This document shows positions 52,024-61,934 of a stretch of DNA of 64,000 bases, piece by piece; positions within the stretch are counted from its first letter, which is position 1, and every line of letters starts with the position of its first letter. This DNA is from Aquabacterium sp. A7-Y (GTDB taxonomy: Bacteria; Pseudomonadota; Gammaproteobacteria; Burkholderiales; Burkholderiaceae_C). Both the position numbers and the translations under genes were made by a program. Location: positions 27,653 through 91,652 of the forward strand of contig NZ_JAPFBW010000029.1 in assembly GCF_026153205.1 (NCBI RefSeq). The letters run 5' to 3'. The notes beneath the pieces are model-generated. The model made no database searches. It worked only from the letters and a program-made list of their open reading frames with translations, and had not been told where the DNA came from.

Positions 52024-52833
52024 CTAAACGATGGCGTCGCCCGAGAACGGGTTCTTCCAGGGGATGAACGGAAAACCGCCGAAGTTGTCGAGGTTGTTGA
52101 AGCGCTTCTGGCAGTGGATCGTCGAGTGATCGCAGCCGGCGTAAAGCTGGACCGGATCGCCCACGGCCAGGCCGAGCAGCGGCGCGGCCAGGGTGAGGTC
52201 GATACCGGCGTGGGCCACCACCATCCGGGCGCCGGCCGTGGACTGGAGGTAGCCCGCCACGAAGTAGCCGTTCTCGCGCGTGGCTGCCGTCGCGACCTGG
52301 ACGGCGATGCCGCTGACCGCGGCGACCGCACCATCAACTCGGAAGCTGTCGCGCAGCGCCGCGCAGCCGGCGGAGTAAAGAACATGCCGGCAGTTCAGCT
52401 GGTAGCGCGCCCGCAGCCCGAGTCGCTTGAGCGAGGAGCCGACCGGCTCGCATTTCAGTGTTGCTTCCGCGCCCACCAAGCGCGCCACCATCACGCGGCC
52501 CTTCCAGTAGGTGACGAACTCGCTGGCCTCGCTGCCCGGTCCGACATGCCGCCGGTAGATCGTCAGGCTCACCACGCCTTCAGGGGGCGCGGCGACGAAC
52601 AGCGCCGCCAGCGGTAGGTCGCGCGGCACCCGCACCTCGATGCCATTGCGCGACAGCTCGTTGCTCTGCTCGATCTGGCTGCGGGTGATCGGCGCCGGCT
52701 CGTAGGTCTCCGACTGGTAGTCGATCGCGGCCTGCGCCGAGGTGTAGAGCCAGCGCTGGGTGCCTTGGGCGAAGCGGTACAGCTCCTGCGGCTGGCCGTG
52801 GTGCGCCGAGCGCTCCTGTTCGAGGTAGTTCAT
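52024..52833 (-). CDS. DUF2163 phage baseplate protein
   Basis: This 269-residue protein matches DUF2163/BR0599-type tail proteins: ELYRFAQGTQRWLYTSAQAA, then PITRSQIEQSNELSRNGIEV and VSLTIYRRHVGP. The C-terminal part carries the Cys pattern LNCRHVLYSAGC and the final AGCDHSTIHCQKRFNNLDNF with GGFPFIPW. It is a baseplate hub component in GTA-like tails. A 268-base gap upstream separates it from the opposite-strand lipoprotein gene. Confidence 0.85.
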   Translation of the reverse strand: MNYLEQERSAHHGQPQELYRFAQGTQRWLYTSAQAAIDYQSETYEPAPITRSQIEQSNELSRNGIEVRVPRDLPLAALFVAAPPEGVVSLTIYRRHVGPGSEASEFVTYWKGRVMVARLVGAEATLKCEPVGSSLKRLGLRARYQLNCRHVLYSAGCAALRDSFRVDGAVAAVSGIAVQVATAATRENGYFVAGYLQSTAGARMVVAHAGIDLTLAAPLLGLAVGDPVQLYAGCDHSTIHCQKRFNNLDNFGGFPFIPWKNPFSGDAIV

Positions 52834-53101
52834 CGCGGTGAGGGCTGCGTCGTGGGTTGGGGGCGTTGGTCGTGAGCCAGAAGACCTCAACTCCTGGGTA
52901 GCTTGACAGGTCGGGAGCGCGCCCAGAAGGGTCGAGGCCTGCCTGGGAGGAAGGGCGGTCATGCACTGCCCAGTGCCCGACCCGCCAGTCCGGATTTGAC
53001 GGGGGTGGAGGATCGGCGGAACATGGTCCGGCCGGGGCAATCCGAGGCCTCCATGCGTCGAGCCGCGAGGGACTCCGGTCTCTTCACCAGGAGCACTCGT
53101 C

Positions 53102-53752
53102 ATGAGAACGAAACTGCTCACCGTCCTCGCGCTGGCTTCGCTGTTCACCGCATGCGGTGGTGGCGATAGCGACGGGGAGAACCTGCAGCTGCCGCCCGCC
53201 GGCACCGAGGCAGCGCCGGCCCCCAGTGAGGGGGGCCATACCCCCCCGGAAGCCGGAGAGCTGCCGGATTCCCTGCAGGCCCGCATCGACACCCTGAGAT
53301 CTGAGGGCGTGCAGATCCTACGGGTCTACAGCACTCCGTATACCGAAGCCGCCAGCGGCGCGAAGCCCGCCGCATTGGAGTACGGGCTGCCCGTACGTCC
53401 GACCACCGATTTCGACTTGCAGGCCTTTCCTTCGGGATGCGGGCTTTGGGTCCTCGTCTACCGCGACGGCAACATCGTCTACAACGCTTCGAGCACCTCG
53501 TGCGTCAATCCCGTCAGTCGCATCGAGATGCTCGCGGGCCTCGCGTGGTCCAGATGGTGGGGATGGCAGGAGCTGTACCAGGACGAGGACGGCGTGAGCA
53601 ACCGCAGCTACCTCGACCTGACGATCTGGGTCGACTGCTCCGAAACGGGAACGCACGACTACCAGGGCGTGACCAACGGCTACGTGGGGATCGCTGGCCG
53701 GGACTATCACGCCTCGGCGTGGGACCAGATCGATCGGGTCGAGTGCGGTTGA
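53102..53752 (+). CDS. lipoprotein gene inserted in the prophage tail operon
   Basis: This 216-residue protein has a lipoprotein signal (LLTVLALASLFTACGGGDS) with lipobox FTAC and a Gly run, then a Pro-rich linker and an unrecognised beta-rich domain with four Cys (PSGCGLWVL; SSTSCVNP; WVDCSE; RVECG). It is the only plus-strand gene inside the leftward prophage tail operon, so it is a probable moron that could alter the lysogen's surface or exclude other phages. Its terminator and promoter are not clear. Start ATG at 53102. Confidence 0.75.
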   Translation: MRTKLLTVLALASLFTACGGGDSDGENLQLPPAGTEAAPAPSEGGHTPPEAGELPDSLQARIDTLRSEGVQILRVYSTPYTEAASGAKPAALEYGLPVRPTTDFDLQAFPSGCGLWVLVYRDGNIVYNASSTSCVNPVSRIEMLAGLAWSRWWGWQELYQDEDGVSNRSYLDLTIWVDCSETGTHDYQGVTNGYVGIAGRDYHASAWDQIDRVECG

Positions 53753-53785
53753 AAGCAATACCGGCCTGATCAAACACATCCCAAG

Positions 53786-55477
53786 TCACGATCTCAGAAT
53801 CCGGGTCGCGAGTTGAAGGCGGGCGACCTGGTCGGTCTCCCAGAACAGCTCCACGGCGTCCTGCTCCAATCGGACCAACTCCAGCCACGAGATCTGAAAG
53901 AACTGATCTGGCGCCACCGTCACGCCTAGCGGCGCGTCCAGCGAGAGCAGCTCTTCGTCCGCCGATATCTCGTCGGCACCGGTCACGCGGCGGTAGAAGA
54001 CCCCCGCGGTGGTGCGCAGCACCAGGTCGCGGCGTTGGGGGTGGGCCGCTACAAAACGGCTGTAGCCGACGTTGCGCAGGGTGAGGCCGCTGTCGGCGGT
54101 GGCCACGGGCCGGGTCACGACGAGATCCGACTCGAAGGTCGGCAGCCACGCCGGGTTGGCCCGGCCGGCGCGCGCCGCGAGCCAGGCGCGGAAACGGCTC
54201 ACTTGCGAGCGATCCGGGAGCAACCAGGCCAGCCGGCGGCCGATCTGTGACGTCCCCGACTCGTCGTCGTAGCCCCGCACGCCGGTGTCGTGGTCCAGCA
54301 CCGCGAGCTTGCGCTGCCAGCTGTCCTCAAGGTCCTCTCTGCGGTTGGGTGGCCAGTCGAAGATGCGGTAGCCCTGGTAGGCGGGGCCGGGTTCGGCAGC
54401 CGCCGGCGGCGTGAGGTCCTCGACGGTGAAGCGACAGCGGCCCTCGGCAACGCTGTCCGTCGGACGGCGGACCGCGGTCTGCCCCTCCAAGCGCGCCAGG
54501 CGTGCGGGGAACACCTGGGTGCCGGCAGGCCAGCTGCGGCCGAGGGCGAGGTTCAGCGTCAGCGTGTTGCCGTCGACCGCGAGGATCTGCACGGCTTCGT
54601 TGTCCAGCACCGATCGCCACAGCACCGCCATGCCGCCCGGGTGGTAGTCGCTGTTCGCTGCGTCCTGGACCTGCAGCTCGGTAGTGCCGGCACGAACTTC
54701 GTCTGGCAGGAAAGCGAGGTCGGTCCACACGGGCAGGCAATAGGTCCGCCCGCCCCAGGCGAACAGCAGGTGATCCAGCACCCGCGCATCCTGGCCCTCC
54801 AGCAGGAAGCCGTACTCGAAACCCCGCCGCGGCATCTGGCGCAGCCGGATGCGCTGCTCGGTGCCGTCGTGCGCTTCCAGCACCTCGGTGAGCCACTCCA
54901 GGCGTTCGGTGATGCCGTCGGCCCAGTTGGGCCGGATGCCGAACACCACCACCCGCCGCCCGGTCACCGGCAGCACTGCTGCCAGCCCGCTGGCAAAGCG
55001 GAAGGTGTAGCGGGCGTCGATCAGGGGCGCACCACGGCTGCTGGCCGTGAAGCGGTAAAGCCGCGTCTGCAGCGGGCCGAAGGCCAACGGCGGCTCCGGC
55101 TGCCCTGACAGGGTCAGGCCATCGGTCGCGGTCGCTTCGATGGCGTTCAGCGTGTGAGCATCGAGGTGGGCGTTCCAGACCTCCAATCGTCGCTCCACCG
55201 GGCTGATGACGTTGCCCAGGTCGATGCGCGAAGGGATCAGGTGGATGCGGTGGTACCAGTCGCCCACAAAGCTCGGGAAGTAGCTCCCGGCACGAGCGAG
55301 CCGCAGCTCGTCGACCGGCTGGGTATCCGCCTTCGCCCCGGGCAGGATGTCGATGCTGTCCCGCGCGTCGAAGGGATAGGTGACCCGTTGGAACTCCGAG
55401 ATCTCCGGCGAGCGGCGGTAGTTCGTCGGCTCCTGGACGATCGATCCGGGCAGGAGGCTGCCGGGCAGCGTGGCCAT
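53786..55477 (-). CDS. phage tail/virion protein
   Basis: This 563-residue protein begins with a tail-type motif (SPEISEFQRVTYPFDARDSI) and continues as a beta-rich protein with no catalytic motif (RFTASSRGAPLIDARYTFRF; RVVVFGIRPNWADGITERLE; FFQISWLELVRLEQDAVELF). It lies immediately downstream of two related virion-like proteins and upstream of the DUF2163 gene. In GTA-like tails this is the place of the distal tail or hub proteins. The exact family was not identified. Confidence 0.7.
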   Translation of the reverse strand: MATLPGSLLPGSIVQEPTNYRRSPEISEFQRVTYPFDARDSIDILPGAKADTQPVDELRLARAGSYFPSFVGDWYHRIHLIPSRIDLGNVISPVERRLEVWNAHLDAHTLNAIEATATDGLTLSGQPEPPLAFGPLQTRLYRFTASSRGAPLIDARYTFRFASGLAAVLPVTGRRVVVFGIRPNWADGITERLEWLTEVLEAHDGTEQRIRLRQMPRRGFEYGFLLEGQDARVLDHLLFAWGGRTYCLPVWTDLAFLPDEVRAGTTELQVQDAANSDYHPGGMAVLWRSVLDNEAVQILAVDGNTLTLNLALGRSWPAGTQVFPARLARLEGQTAVRRPTDSVAEGRCRFTVEDLTPPAAAEPGPAYQGYRIFDWPPNRREDLEDSWQRKLAVLDHDTGVRGYDDESGTSQIGRRLAWLLPDRSQVSRFRAWLAARAGRANPAWLPTFESDLVVTRPVATADSGLTLRNVGYSRFVAAHPQRRDLVLRTTAGVFYRRVTGADEISADEELLSLDAPLGVTVAPDQFFQISWLELVRLEQDAVELFWETDQVARLQLATRILRS

Positions 55478-55480
55478 GAT

Positions 55481-56443
55481 TTACCGCACCAGGCGCACCG
55501 CGTAGCCGTGCGCGCCGGACTTGCCGTTTTTGGAGTGCCCGGGAAACGCCATCCACTCCTCGCGCCCGATGGAGAACGCCTCGGCTGCGGTGTAGTGCTG
55601 GATGTTCAGATAGCGCAAGTGCGGGGTGTGGCCGAAAGGCGAGAAGTAACCGTCGGGCCGCTCGATGAAGACATAAAACGGCTGCATGGGTGCGACGCCG
55701 TTCAGCGTGTTCGGGGCGTGGGCCCACCAGTAGCGCGCCAGGCTCTCGCGGGGCCCGCCGGTGCCGTCCTCCCAGGTCGACTTGGCGCGCTTGCCGGTCA
55801 GCGGGTGGTTGTGGCAGATCGAAAACCAGCCGTCGAAGCCGTCGATCTGTACGCGCACGAAACTGCCGCCGTAGGACTTGAAATCGTTGAACGGCAGGCC
55901 ACAGTGGTGATCCTGGCGGTAGGCAAACACGAAGTCGTTCGTGTTGGTATAGATGGAGTCGGACGGACCGAAGGCGCCCGACACGAACGCGCCGCCGGGG
56001 TAGCTGCCGTGTTTGGTCAATTGCCCAAAGGCCAGGTGGTGGTACACCCCGGGCGCCACCTCCGCCACCATCGTGAGCTGGGTGGGGTTCTCGACCGAGA
56101 GCAAGTGGTAGGTGCAGGGGCCCACGACCTCGTACAAGCCGCAACCCTCCAGCTGGTTGTTCGGGCCGCGGGTCATGCCCGGCTGGTTGTTCCAAGGCTG
56201 CGCCGTGTCGAAGCCATCTGCGCCGACCAGGAAGATGCCGGTCACGGCCTGGTAGCCGGGACGCAGTGCCTCGTTGACGGCGCTGCGCAGGTGCACGAAC
56301 TGCGCGCCCTTCTGCAGGGACAGCTGCTGGCCGGGGCCCGAGGCCCCCCAGCGCAACTCGGTCCAGCCGTTGGCGACGGCAAAGACCCGCAGCGCGTCCA
56401 GCAGCTGGCTGGGCCCCGTGGCAGAACCGGTCAAATAAGCCAT
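55481..56443 (-). CDS. phage virion-associated protein, paralogue 1
   Basis: This 320-residue protein is rich in Trp, Tyr and Gly (VHLRSAVNEALRPGYQAVTG; YWWAHAPNTLNGVAPMQPFY), which suggests a beta-structured virion protein. It shares its start (Met-Ala then a short polar stretch, LLDALRVF) and general composition with the next gene, so the two look like diverged paralogues. It is separated by 3 bases from the tail protein that follows. No family recognised. Confidence 0.65.
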   Translation of the reverse strand: MAYLTGSATGPSQLLDALRVFAVANGWTELRWGASGPGQQLSLQKGAQFVHLRSAVNEALRPGYQAVTGIFLVGADGFDTAQPWNNQPGMTRGPNNQLEGCGLYEVVGPCTYHLLSVENPTQLTMVAEVAPGVYHHLAFGQLTKHGSYPGGAFVSGAFGPSDSIYTNTNDFVFAYRQDHHCGLPFNDFKSYGGSFVRVQIDGFDGWFSICHNHPLTGKRAKSTWEDGTGGPRESLARYWWAHAPNTLNGVAPMQPFYVFIERPDGYFSPFGHTPHLRYLNIQHYTAAEAFSIGREEWMAFPGHSKNGKSGAHGYAVRLVR

Positions 56444-56461
56444 CGATGTGGTTCCTTTTGC

Positions 56462-57394
56462 TCAAGCGAGGCGCAGCGCCCAGTAGTCGCGCACCGAGGT
56501 GCGGTAGACGTTCTGCACCACCAGGTGGTCCACGCCGCCGACCTTGATCAGGTTCTCGGCGGCGTTGTTGAAGCCGCTGACGTGGTAGACCCCGTCGAGC
56601 TCGCCAAACAGGTCGTGGTCGGTGCCCGAGTTCCACTGGGTCAGCACCAGGGGTGTCAGCACATAGGTGCCGTCCGGCGCCTCCCGCTGGTTGCCGAGGT
56701 AGCTGTAGATGGTTGGCCAGACGATGCGCGGGTTGTCGTAGCGGTACTCGCTGGAGGAGTAGGCGACGTTCTGGAACGGCAGCCACGCGCCCGACGGTCC
56801 GCGCAGCATGGCCGCGGTGTTCGGGTTGTTCTGGCCGTCGTCGCCCGGGTCGGCGAAGTGCCGGTGATTGGGGCTCGTGGTGCTGTAGTTGCGGCCCCGC
56901 TGCCCCGTCATCGAGCCGCCGATGAAGAGCGGATAGGGGTACTGGCCCGGCGTCGCGTACGGCAGGATCAGGCCCAGGTGGCACGCCTCGTACAGGGTGG
57001 ACACCTTGACCACCACCACCGCGCGCCGGCCGCTGGCGACGAACCAGTAGGGCGTGGCGGCGTTCCACAGGCTCATCATCGGCACCCAGCCGGTCAAGGT
57101 GCCGGGCTGGGCGTAGAAGCCATTGGCCGGGTTGAAGCCGATGTAGCCGTTGAGGTCCCACATGTAGTAGCCGGACGTCGGGTTCGCGTAGGACCGGAGG
57201 CCGCAGTAGATCTCCTCGGCACCGGCGAGGCCGGGGGCCTTGAGGATCAGCTCCTGGGTGGCCGCGTCGGCGGTCCAGCGCAGCTCCTGCCACTGCTGGC
57301 TGGCGGCGACCAGCGCCGGGTTCTTGGTGAGGAAGGTGCGGAAGCGCTCCAGCAGGTCGCGGTAGTCGCTGGCGGTGCCCGATTCGAAGGCCAT
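56462..57394 (-). CDS. phage virion-associated protein, paralogue 2
   Basis: This 310-residue protein is similar in size, composition and start to paralogue 1 (LLERFRTFLTKNPALVAASQ, WQELRW, then YSSSEYRYDNPRIVWPTIYS and a C-terminal GVDHLVVQNVYRTSVRDYW). Its beta-rich, aromatic content fits an adhesin or baseplate protein. It follows the tape measure with 18 bases between them and is 18 bases upstream of paralogue 1. Confidence 0.65.
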   Translation of the reverse strand: MAFESGTASDYRDLLERFRTFLTKNPALVAASQQWQELRWTADAATQELILKAPGLAGAEEIYCGLRSYANPTSGYYMWDLNGYIGFNPANGFYAQPGTLTGWVPMMSLWNAATPYWFVASGRRAVVVVKVSTLYEACHLGLILPYATPGQYPYPLFIGGSMTGQRGRNYSTTSPNHRHFADPGDDGQNNPNTAAMLRGPSGAWLPFQNVAYSSSEYRYDNPRIVWPTIYSYLGNQREAPDGTYVLTPLVLTQWNSGTDHDLFGELDGVYHVSGFNNAAENLIKVGGVDHLVVQNVYRTSVRDYWALRLA

Positions 57395-57412
57395 CGGTGT
57401 TTTGTCTTTCTC

Positions 57413-60400
57413 TCAAGTCAGCACCTGCCTCACAGCGCCGGCATTGCGCTGCAGGAGGTTGAGGATGGTTTTCTCGCCCGCGGACGAGTTGAGGTAGTCG
57501 GCGGCCATCGCCGGGTCGATCACGTTGACGATGCGCACGCCCTGGCTTTGCGGCGCTTGCGGGCGCGGCTGCACGTCGGGCACCAGGCCGCCCGCCGCGA
57601 AGGCGAGCGCCGGGCCCTTGACCCGGGGCCCCTGGGAAATGCCGTTGATCCCCTGCAGGAAGGCGACACCGACCCGCTTCACGGCCGCCGCGTTGACGAC
57701 GAACTCCCCGGCCGATAGCCGGGCCGGGATCGAGTCGCTGGTCGACGTGCCGGGGCCCGTGACGTAGCCGCCCCGGGCGAAGCCCTGGAGCACCGAAGAG
57801 ACGAAGGCGCCGAAGCCGCCGCCGCCGGCCCCTGAAAACAGGTTGCCGAACAACGCCTCGGCGAGCTTCTGCGACGCGATGCGGTTGATGGTGTTCAGGA
57901 CCGAGCGGCCGAATTCGCTGAACGCGTCCTTGGCCGACTTCGCGCCGCTGCCGATATCCTGGAACATCTGCCCGAAACCGTTCTGCACCGCGCCCTTGAT
58001 GGACACGGCCACGTCGTCGACCGGCAGCTTGACCTGGGCGATCTCGTTTTTCCAGCCCTGCACGCGGGCGACGGCCTCGGGGCCGATGGCGGCGGCGGTG
58101 GCCTCCAGTTTGGGCAGCAGGGCATCCAGCGCGACACCGGTTTCCCGGTGTAGGGCGAGGATCTGCTGCTGTGCCTGCGACTCCGTGAGCCGCCCGGTCT
58201 GGCGCTGCAGGTCGATGGACTGCTCCAGCGCCCGCATCCGGGACAACGCGCCATCGAACTCGCGCTCGTAGGCGGCGAGGTCGGCGGTTGCCGCCTGCAC
58301 GTCGACGAGCCGGCCCACCGTGGCCACGCCCTCGAAGTCGCCTTCGGCGCGCAGCCGCTCGATCAGCGGCCGGTACTGCTGCTCTATCACCGCCCGCCGG
58401 TCCAGCCCGCTGGCTACGCCAGTAATGTCGAACAGCTCCTGCCGCACCCGGGCCAGCTCCTCGCGCAGCTCGCGTTCGGCCTGCGCCGCCTTGCGGGCGT
58501 TCGCCACTGCGACGTCGGCCCGCCTGTTGTTCAGCACCGCCAGGTCGGCCTCGATCTTGGCGATCTCGGCCCGCGCCTTCAGGCGCTCGTCCGGCTTGTC
58601 ATCGGGCTTGTCGCCCGGTTTGTCACCGAGCTTGTTGCTCGGCCTGGCGAGGCGCTGCTGCTCGGCCAGCAGTTGTCGGGTGCGTGCGATCTCGGCGTCG
58701 ATCTCCTGCTGCTCCAGCCGGGCCTTGCCTTCGTAGAACGCGCGCAGCGAGATCTGCCGGTCCTCCAGCGCGCGGTCGAGCGCGACCTGGGCCCGCTCCA
58801 ACCCGTCCTTGAGCAGCTGGAACTCCGCATCGGCCTGGGCCTTGAGCAGCGCCTGACGTGACGCGGCGCCGGCCTGAGCCGCGGGAGCGGCACCGGGCTT
58901 CGGAGGCTGCGCGTAGGTTTCCTTTTTCTGGGCCTCTGGCCGAATGCGGGCCGCAATCGCCTGCGCGGCCTCGCCGAGGTAGTCCCGGCCCAGGGCCTCA
59001 CGCACCGTTCCGGCCAGCTCGTCGCCGAACCCGCGCATCTGCTGCAGGTTGCTGGAGAACTGCGCCTTCAGGGCGCTCATCGAGAAGTCGCCCGAGAAGG
59101 CCGCGGAGACGTCGCGGCCGAGGGCTTCCGCCATCGCGCCGACGTTCGAGAAGGCGGTGCGGAAGCGCTCCACCAAAAAACCGGCGGTCTTGCCGGCGAC
59201 CTGGCCGAGGGCGTTGAACAAGCCGATCACGCCGTTGACCATGCGCCGCAGCGCGCCGCCGACCGCCCCCGCGCCGGCTGACACGGCGTCCCGCAAGCGG
59301 GACCAGGTGCTGTCGTTGATCTGCACCAGCTCGGCCAGCGCCTGCCAGAGCGCCCGGACCTTCTCGGTCACCAGCTCCCAGGTCGCGACGACGATCTGCC
59401 GGATGGAGGCCGTCCGGCCGCCGAACTCGACCACCGCATCGCGCGCCGAGTAGAGTGCGGCCCCCAGCAGGCCGATGACGGTGACGACGATGCCCACCGG
59501 CCCGCCGAGCAGGGCCAGGCCGCCGCGCAGCAGCGCTGCCGCCCGCCCGAGCAGGGTGGTCGAGGCCACGGCCTGCGTGACGGCGGCCGTCGCTGCGCTG
59601 GCCTGCTGGCGGGCCTGCACGGCATCGGCGGCCAGAGCCACAGCCGTGGAGCCCTGGGCACGAGCTTGTGCCAATGCCGCCGTCGCGACCCGCATGCGGG
59701 CGACGGCCTCGGCCTCCAGCCCCCGCAGCTGAACCAGCCGCATCGCGGCTTCCGCACGGGCGGCCGCGGCGCTGGCCACCAGCGAGCTGATCATGCGGCC
59801 GAAGGCCGCGACCAGCACCACGCCGGCCAGATTGATCAAGGTCTCGATGTGCTGGGCGATCAGCTGGATCGCCTGGGCGAGTCCAGCGGACAAACCGCCG
59901 CCCGAGTCCCAGCGGCCGAAGGCCCGCACGAAGGCGTTGCGCAGCCGGGTCAGGGCGCCGGACACAGTGTCCGGCAGGCTGCCATACTCCTCGGCGAGAC
60001 GGTCGCGCTGCTTCAGGAGCGCGTCAATCATGGCGGCCGACGTGATCTTGCCTTGCTCGACCAGCCCGCGCAGCGCACCTCGCGGTACGCCCAGGCCATC
60101 TGCGAGGGCCCGCCCCAGCCGGGCGTCTGTTCGATGATGGAGTTGAACTCCTCGGCGCGCAGTACACCGCCGTCCACGGCCTGGCCAAACTGCAGCAGGG
60201 CGCCCGCAGCCCCTTCGGCGGACCCACCGGACAGCGCGATGGCCTGGCCGACCGCATCGGTGGTGGCCAGCGCCTCGGACTGCGAGCGGCCCAGCGCCTG
60301 CAGCGCCGGCGCCAGCTTGCTGTAGAGCGACACGGTTTCGGCCCACGGGGCGCGGTTGCGCTGGGCCATCTCGAAGAGCTCGCCCTCGGCGCGGTTGAAC

Positions 60401-61002
60401 TCCTCCTGGGAGGTCACCGCCAACCTGAGGCGGGCCTGCAGCTCCTTGTACTGATCGGCGGCGGCGGCCAGCTCGCGCACGCCGAGCCCGGCCCCGATGG
60501 CACCGCCAATGCGGCCGAGGGCAGTTCCCAGCTCGCCGGCTTCGGCCCGCAGCCGGGCCAGGCCGGACTGCAGCGGCTGCAGCGCTCGTGCGGACTGGGC
60601 GGCAGCCTGGCCGATGCTCGAGGTGGCGGACACCACGTCGCCCTGCGAGCGGGCCGCCGTCCGTGCTGCCGGCGTGAGCCGGACGTACAGCGCGAGGGTC
60701 TCAGCCAGCGCCGCCTGGTTGCGCCGGGCGACGTCGAGGCGCTCGGCCTCGGCCCGGTTGAAGGTCTCCTGGGAGTCGGCCGCCAGCTGGAGTCGCCCCT
60801 GCAGCGCGTCGTACTGCGCGGCGGCGGCCTGCAACTCGCGCACCCCGGCCCCGGTGCCGATCGCGGCGCCCACACCCCGCAGCGAGATGCCCACCAGCCC
60901 CGCTTGCTCGCGCAGCTGGGTCAGGCTGGCCTGGATGGTCTGAAAAGCCCGCCGGGTGTCGTCAACGGCGGTGATGAGGATTTGCGCGCGGTTGAGGGCC
61001 AT
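57413..61002 (-). pseudogene. phage tail tape measure protein, split by a frameshift
   Basis: This is a ~1190-codon tape measure gene in two frames. The first part (61002 down to about 60120) encodes MALNRAQILITAVDDTRR and internal repeats (GLVGISLRGVGAAIGTGAGV; AGELGTALGRIGGAIGAGLG), and ends in RAEEFNSIIEQTPG. Continuation LGRALADGLGVPRG is found only one frame back, as if one base were missing in CCCGGC-TGGGGCGGG near 60120. The second part has membrane helices (LAQAIQLIAQHIETLINLAG; VVLVAAFGRMISSLVA), a long coiled coil and the tail-assembly end (VNAAAVKRVGVAFLQGINGI). It fixes tail length. Either the prophage is damaged here or the base was lost in sequencing. Confidence 0.8.
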
Positions 61003-61015
61003 GCTCGTGTGGAAG

Positions 61016-61663
61016 TCAGAGGCCGGAGGCGGTCTTTTGAATGGCCGCAGCCAGCTGGGGCAGGTCGCGCTCGACGGTGCGCTGCAGGTCGAAGCGCCGC
61101 CGCAGCGTGACGCGGCGCACGAACACGGCGATCGGGATCTCCTGGCCCCGCTTGAGGCGCTTGACTCCCGTCCGCTCGCGTTCGGCACGCCGGAACCGGG
61201 TCAGCGCCCGGCTGTTGGCGGACAGGTTCTCGGCCATCAGGATCGCCCGGCCCTCCCTTTGAATGAAAAACGCGTTCCCCGAGTCCATTAGGTCGCGGAC
61301 GACGCGGGCGAACGCCTTGCGTCCCAAACGCTGGTGCTGCGGCAGCAGCGGGATCAGCATCCGGCCCTGGATCGTGCCGCCTTGCTCGTGCAGTCCCAGC
61401 CACGGCACCTTGGAGCCGATGTAGAGCGCCGGGAGGCGGTCCGGCTTGCTGTCGAACACCTTGGACCGCATCGAGCGCAGGAAGGCCGGCTTGGCGGTCT
61501 TGAAGCGGGTCCGCATCTCGGACCGGACGTTCTCGGCCATGACCTTGCCGGTCTCCCGCATCGCCTGGGCCACCTGGCCCCGCAGCGACTGCCAGAGGCC
61601 GGATCGCCAGGCGTCGAAGCTGCCCGCATCGAGCAGCCCGGAAGCAGTGAACTGGAGATTCAT
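61016..61663 (-). CDS. DUF6441-type phage tail protein
   Basis: This 215-residue protein starts MNLQFTASGLLDAGSFDAWR and continues with MRETGKVMAENVRSEMRTRF, KVPWLGLHEQGGTIQGRMLI and a basic C-terminus (VRRVTLRRRFDLQRTVERDL). This is the form of DUF6441 minor tail proteins placed just before the tape measure; the name is from memory. Its ATG overlaps the stop of the -1 frame chaperone extension (CGATGA), so translation is coupled. Confidence 0.75.
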   Translation of the reverse strand: MNLQFTASGLLDAGSFDAWRSGLWQSLRGQVAQAMRETGKVMAENVRSEMRTRFKTAKPAFLRSMRSKVFDSKPDRLPALYIGSKVPWLGLHEQGGTIQGRMLIPLLPQHQRLGRKAFARVVRDLMDSGNAFFIQREGRAILMAENLSANSRALTRFRRAERERTGVKRLKRGQEIPIAVFVRRVTLRRRFDLQRTVERDLPQLAAAIQKTASGL

Positions 61664-61934
61664 CGGCTGTGACGCTGCAGCTCGCGCTGCAGCTGTTGGA
61701 TCGACTCGCGGCTGCCCTGCGCGGCCACCGCCATGACGGTCAGCAGCGCCGCCAGCCGCTCGTGTTCCAGCCGCGCGTCAGCGGCGAGGAACGCGTTGAC
61801 CTGGGCCAACGTGTAGCTCAAGACATCGGAGTGCCGGTGGCCGGCGCGGATCAGCCGGGCGACGGCGTCGGCCCAGCCAGCCGGGTGCTCAGCCGCTGCG
61901 CCAGCGCGCCGATCCGCGGCGCCACCCGCCGCAC
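61660..61934 (-). CDS. gpT-like extension of the tail assembly chaperone (-1 frame)
   Basis: After the TTTTTTC slippery site, the -1 frame is open for about 90 codons to the TGA at 61660: AAAEHPAGWADAVARLIR, then SDVLSYTLAQVNAFLAADAR, LEHERLAALLTVMAVAAQGS and a coiled end. This has no start codon of its own in good context, resembles the T-domains of phage tail assembly chaperones and ends overlapping the next gene. It would be made only as a fusion with the upstream protein, as with lambda gpG-gpGT. The fusion would run from 62243. Confidence 0.7.

Noticed and set aside
54327..57416. 1029-codon minus-strand frame across three virion genes
   Set aside because: It overlaps genes in another frame with coherent protein sequence and tight spacing; its own translation is Arg/Pro-rich noise.
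55154..57718. 854-codon plus-strand frame opposite the virion genes
   Set aside because: Antisense shadow of the phage genes; no motif and biased composition.
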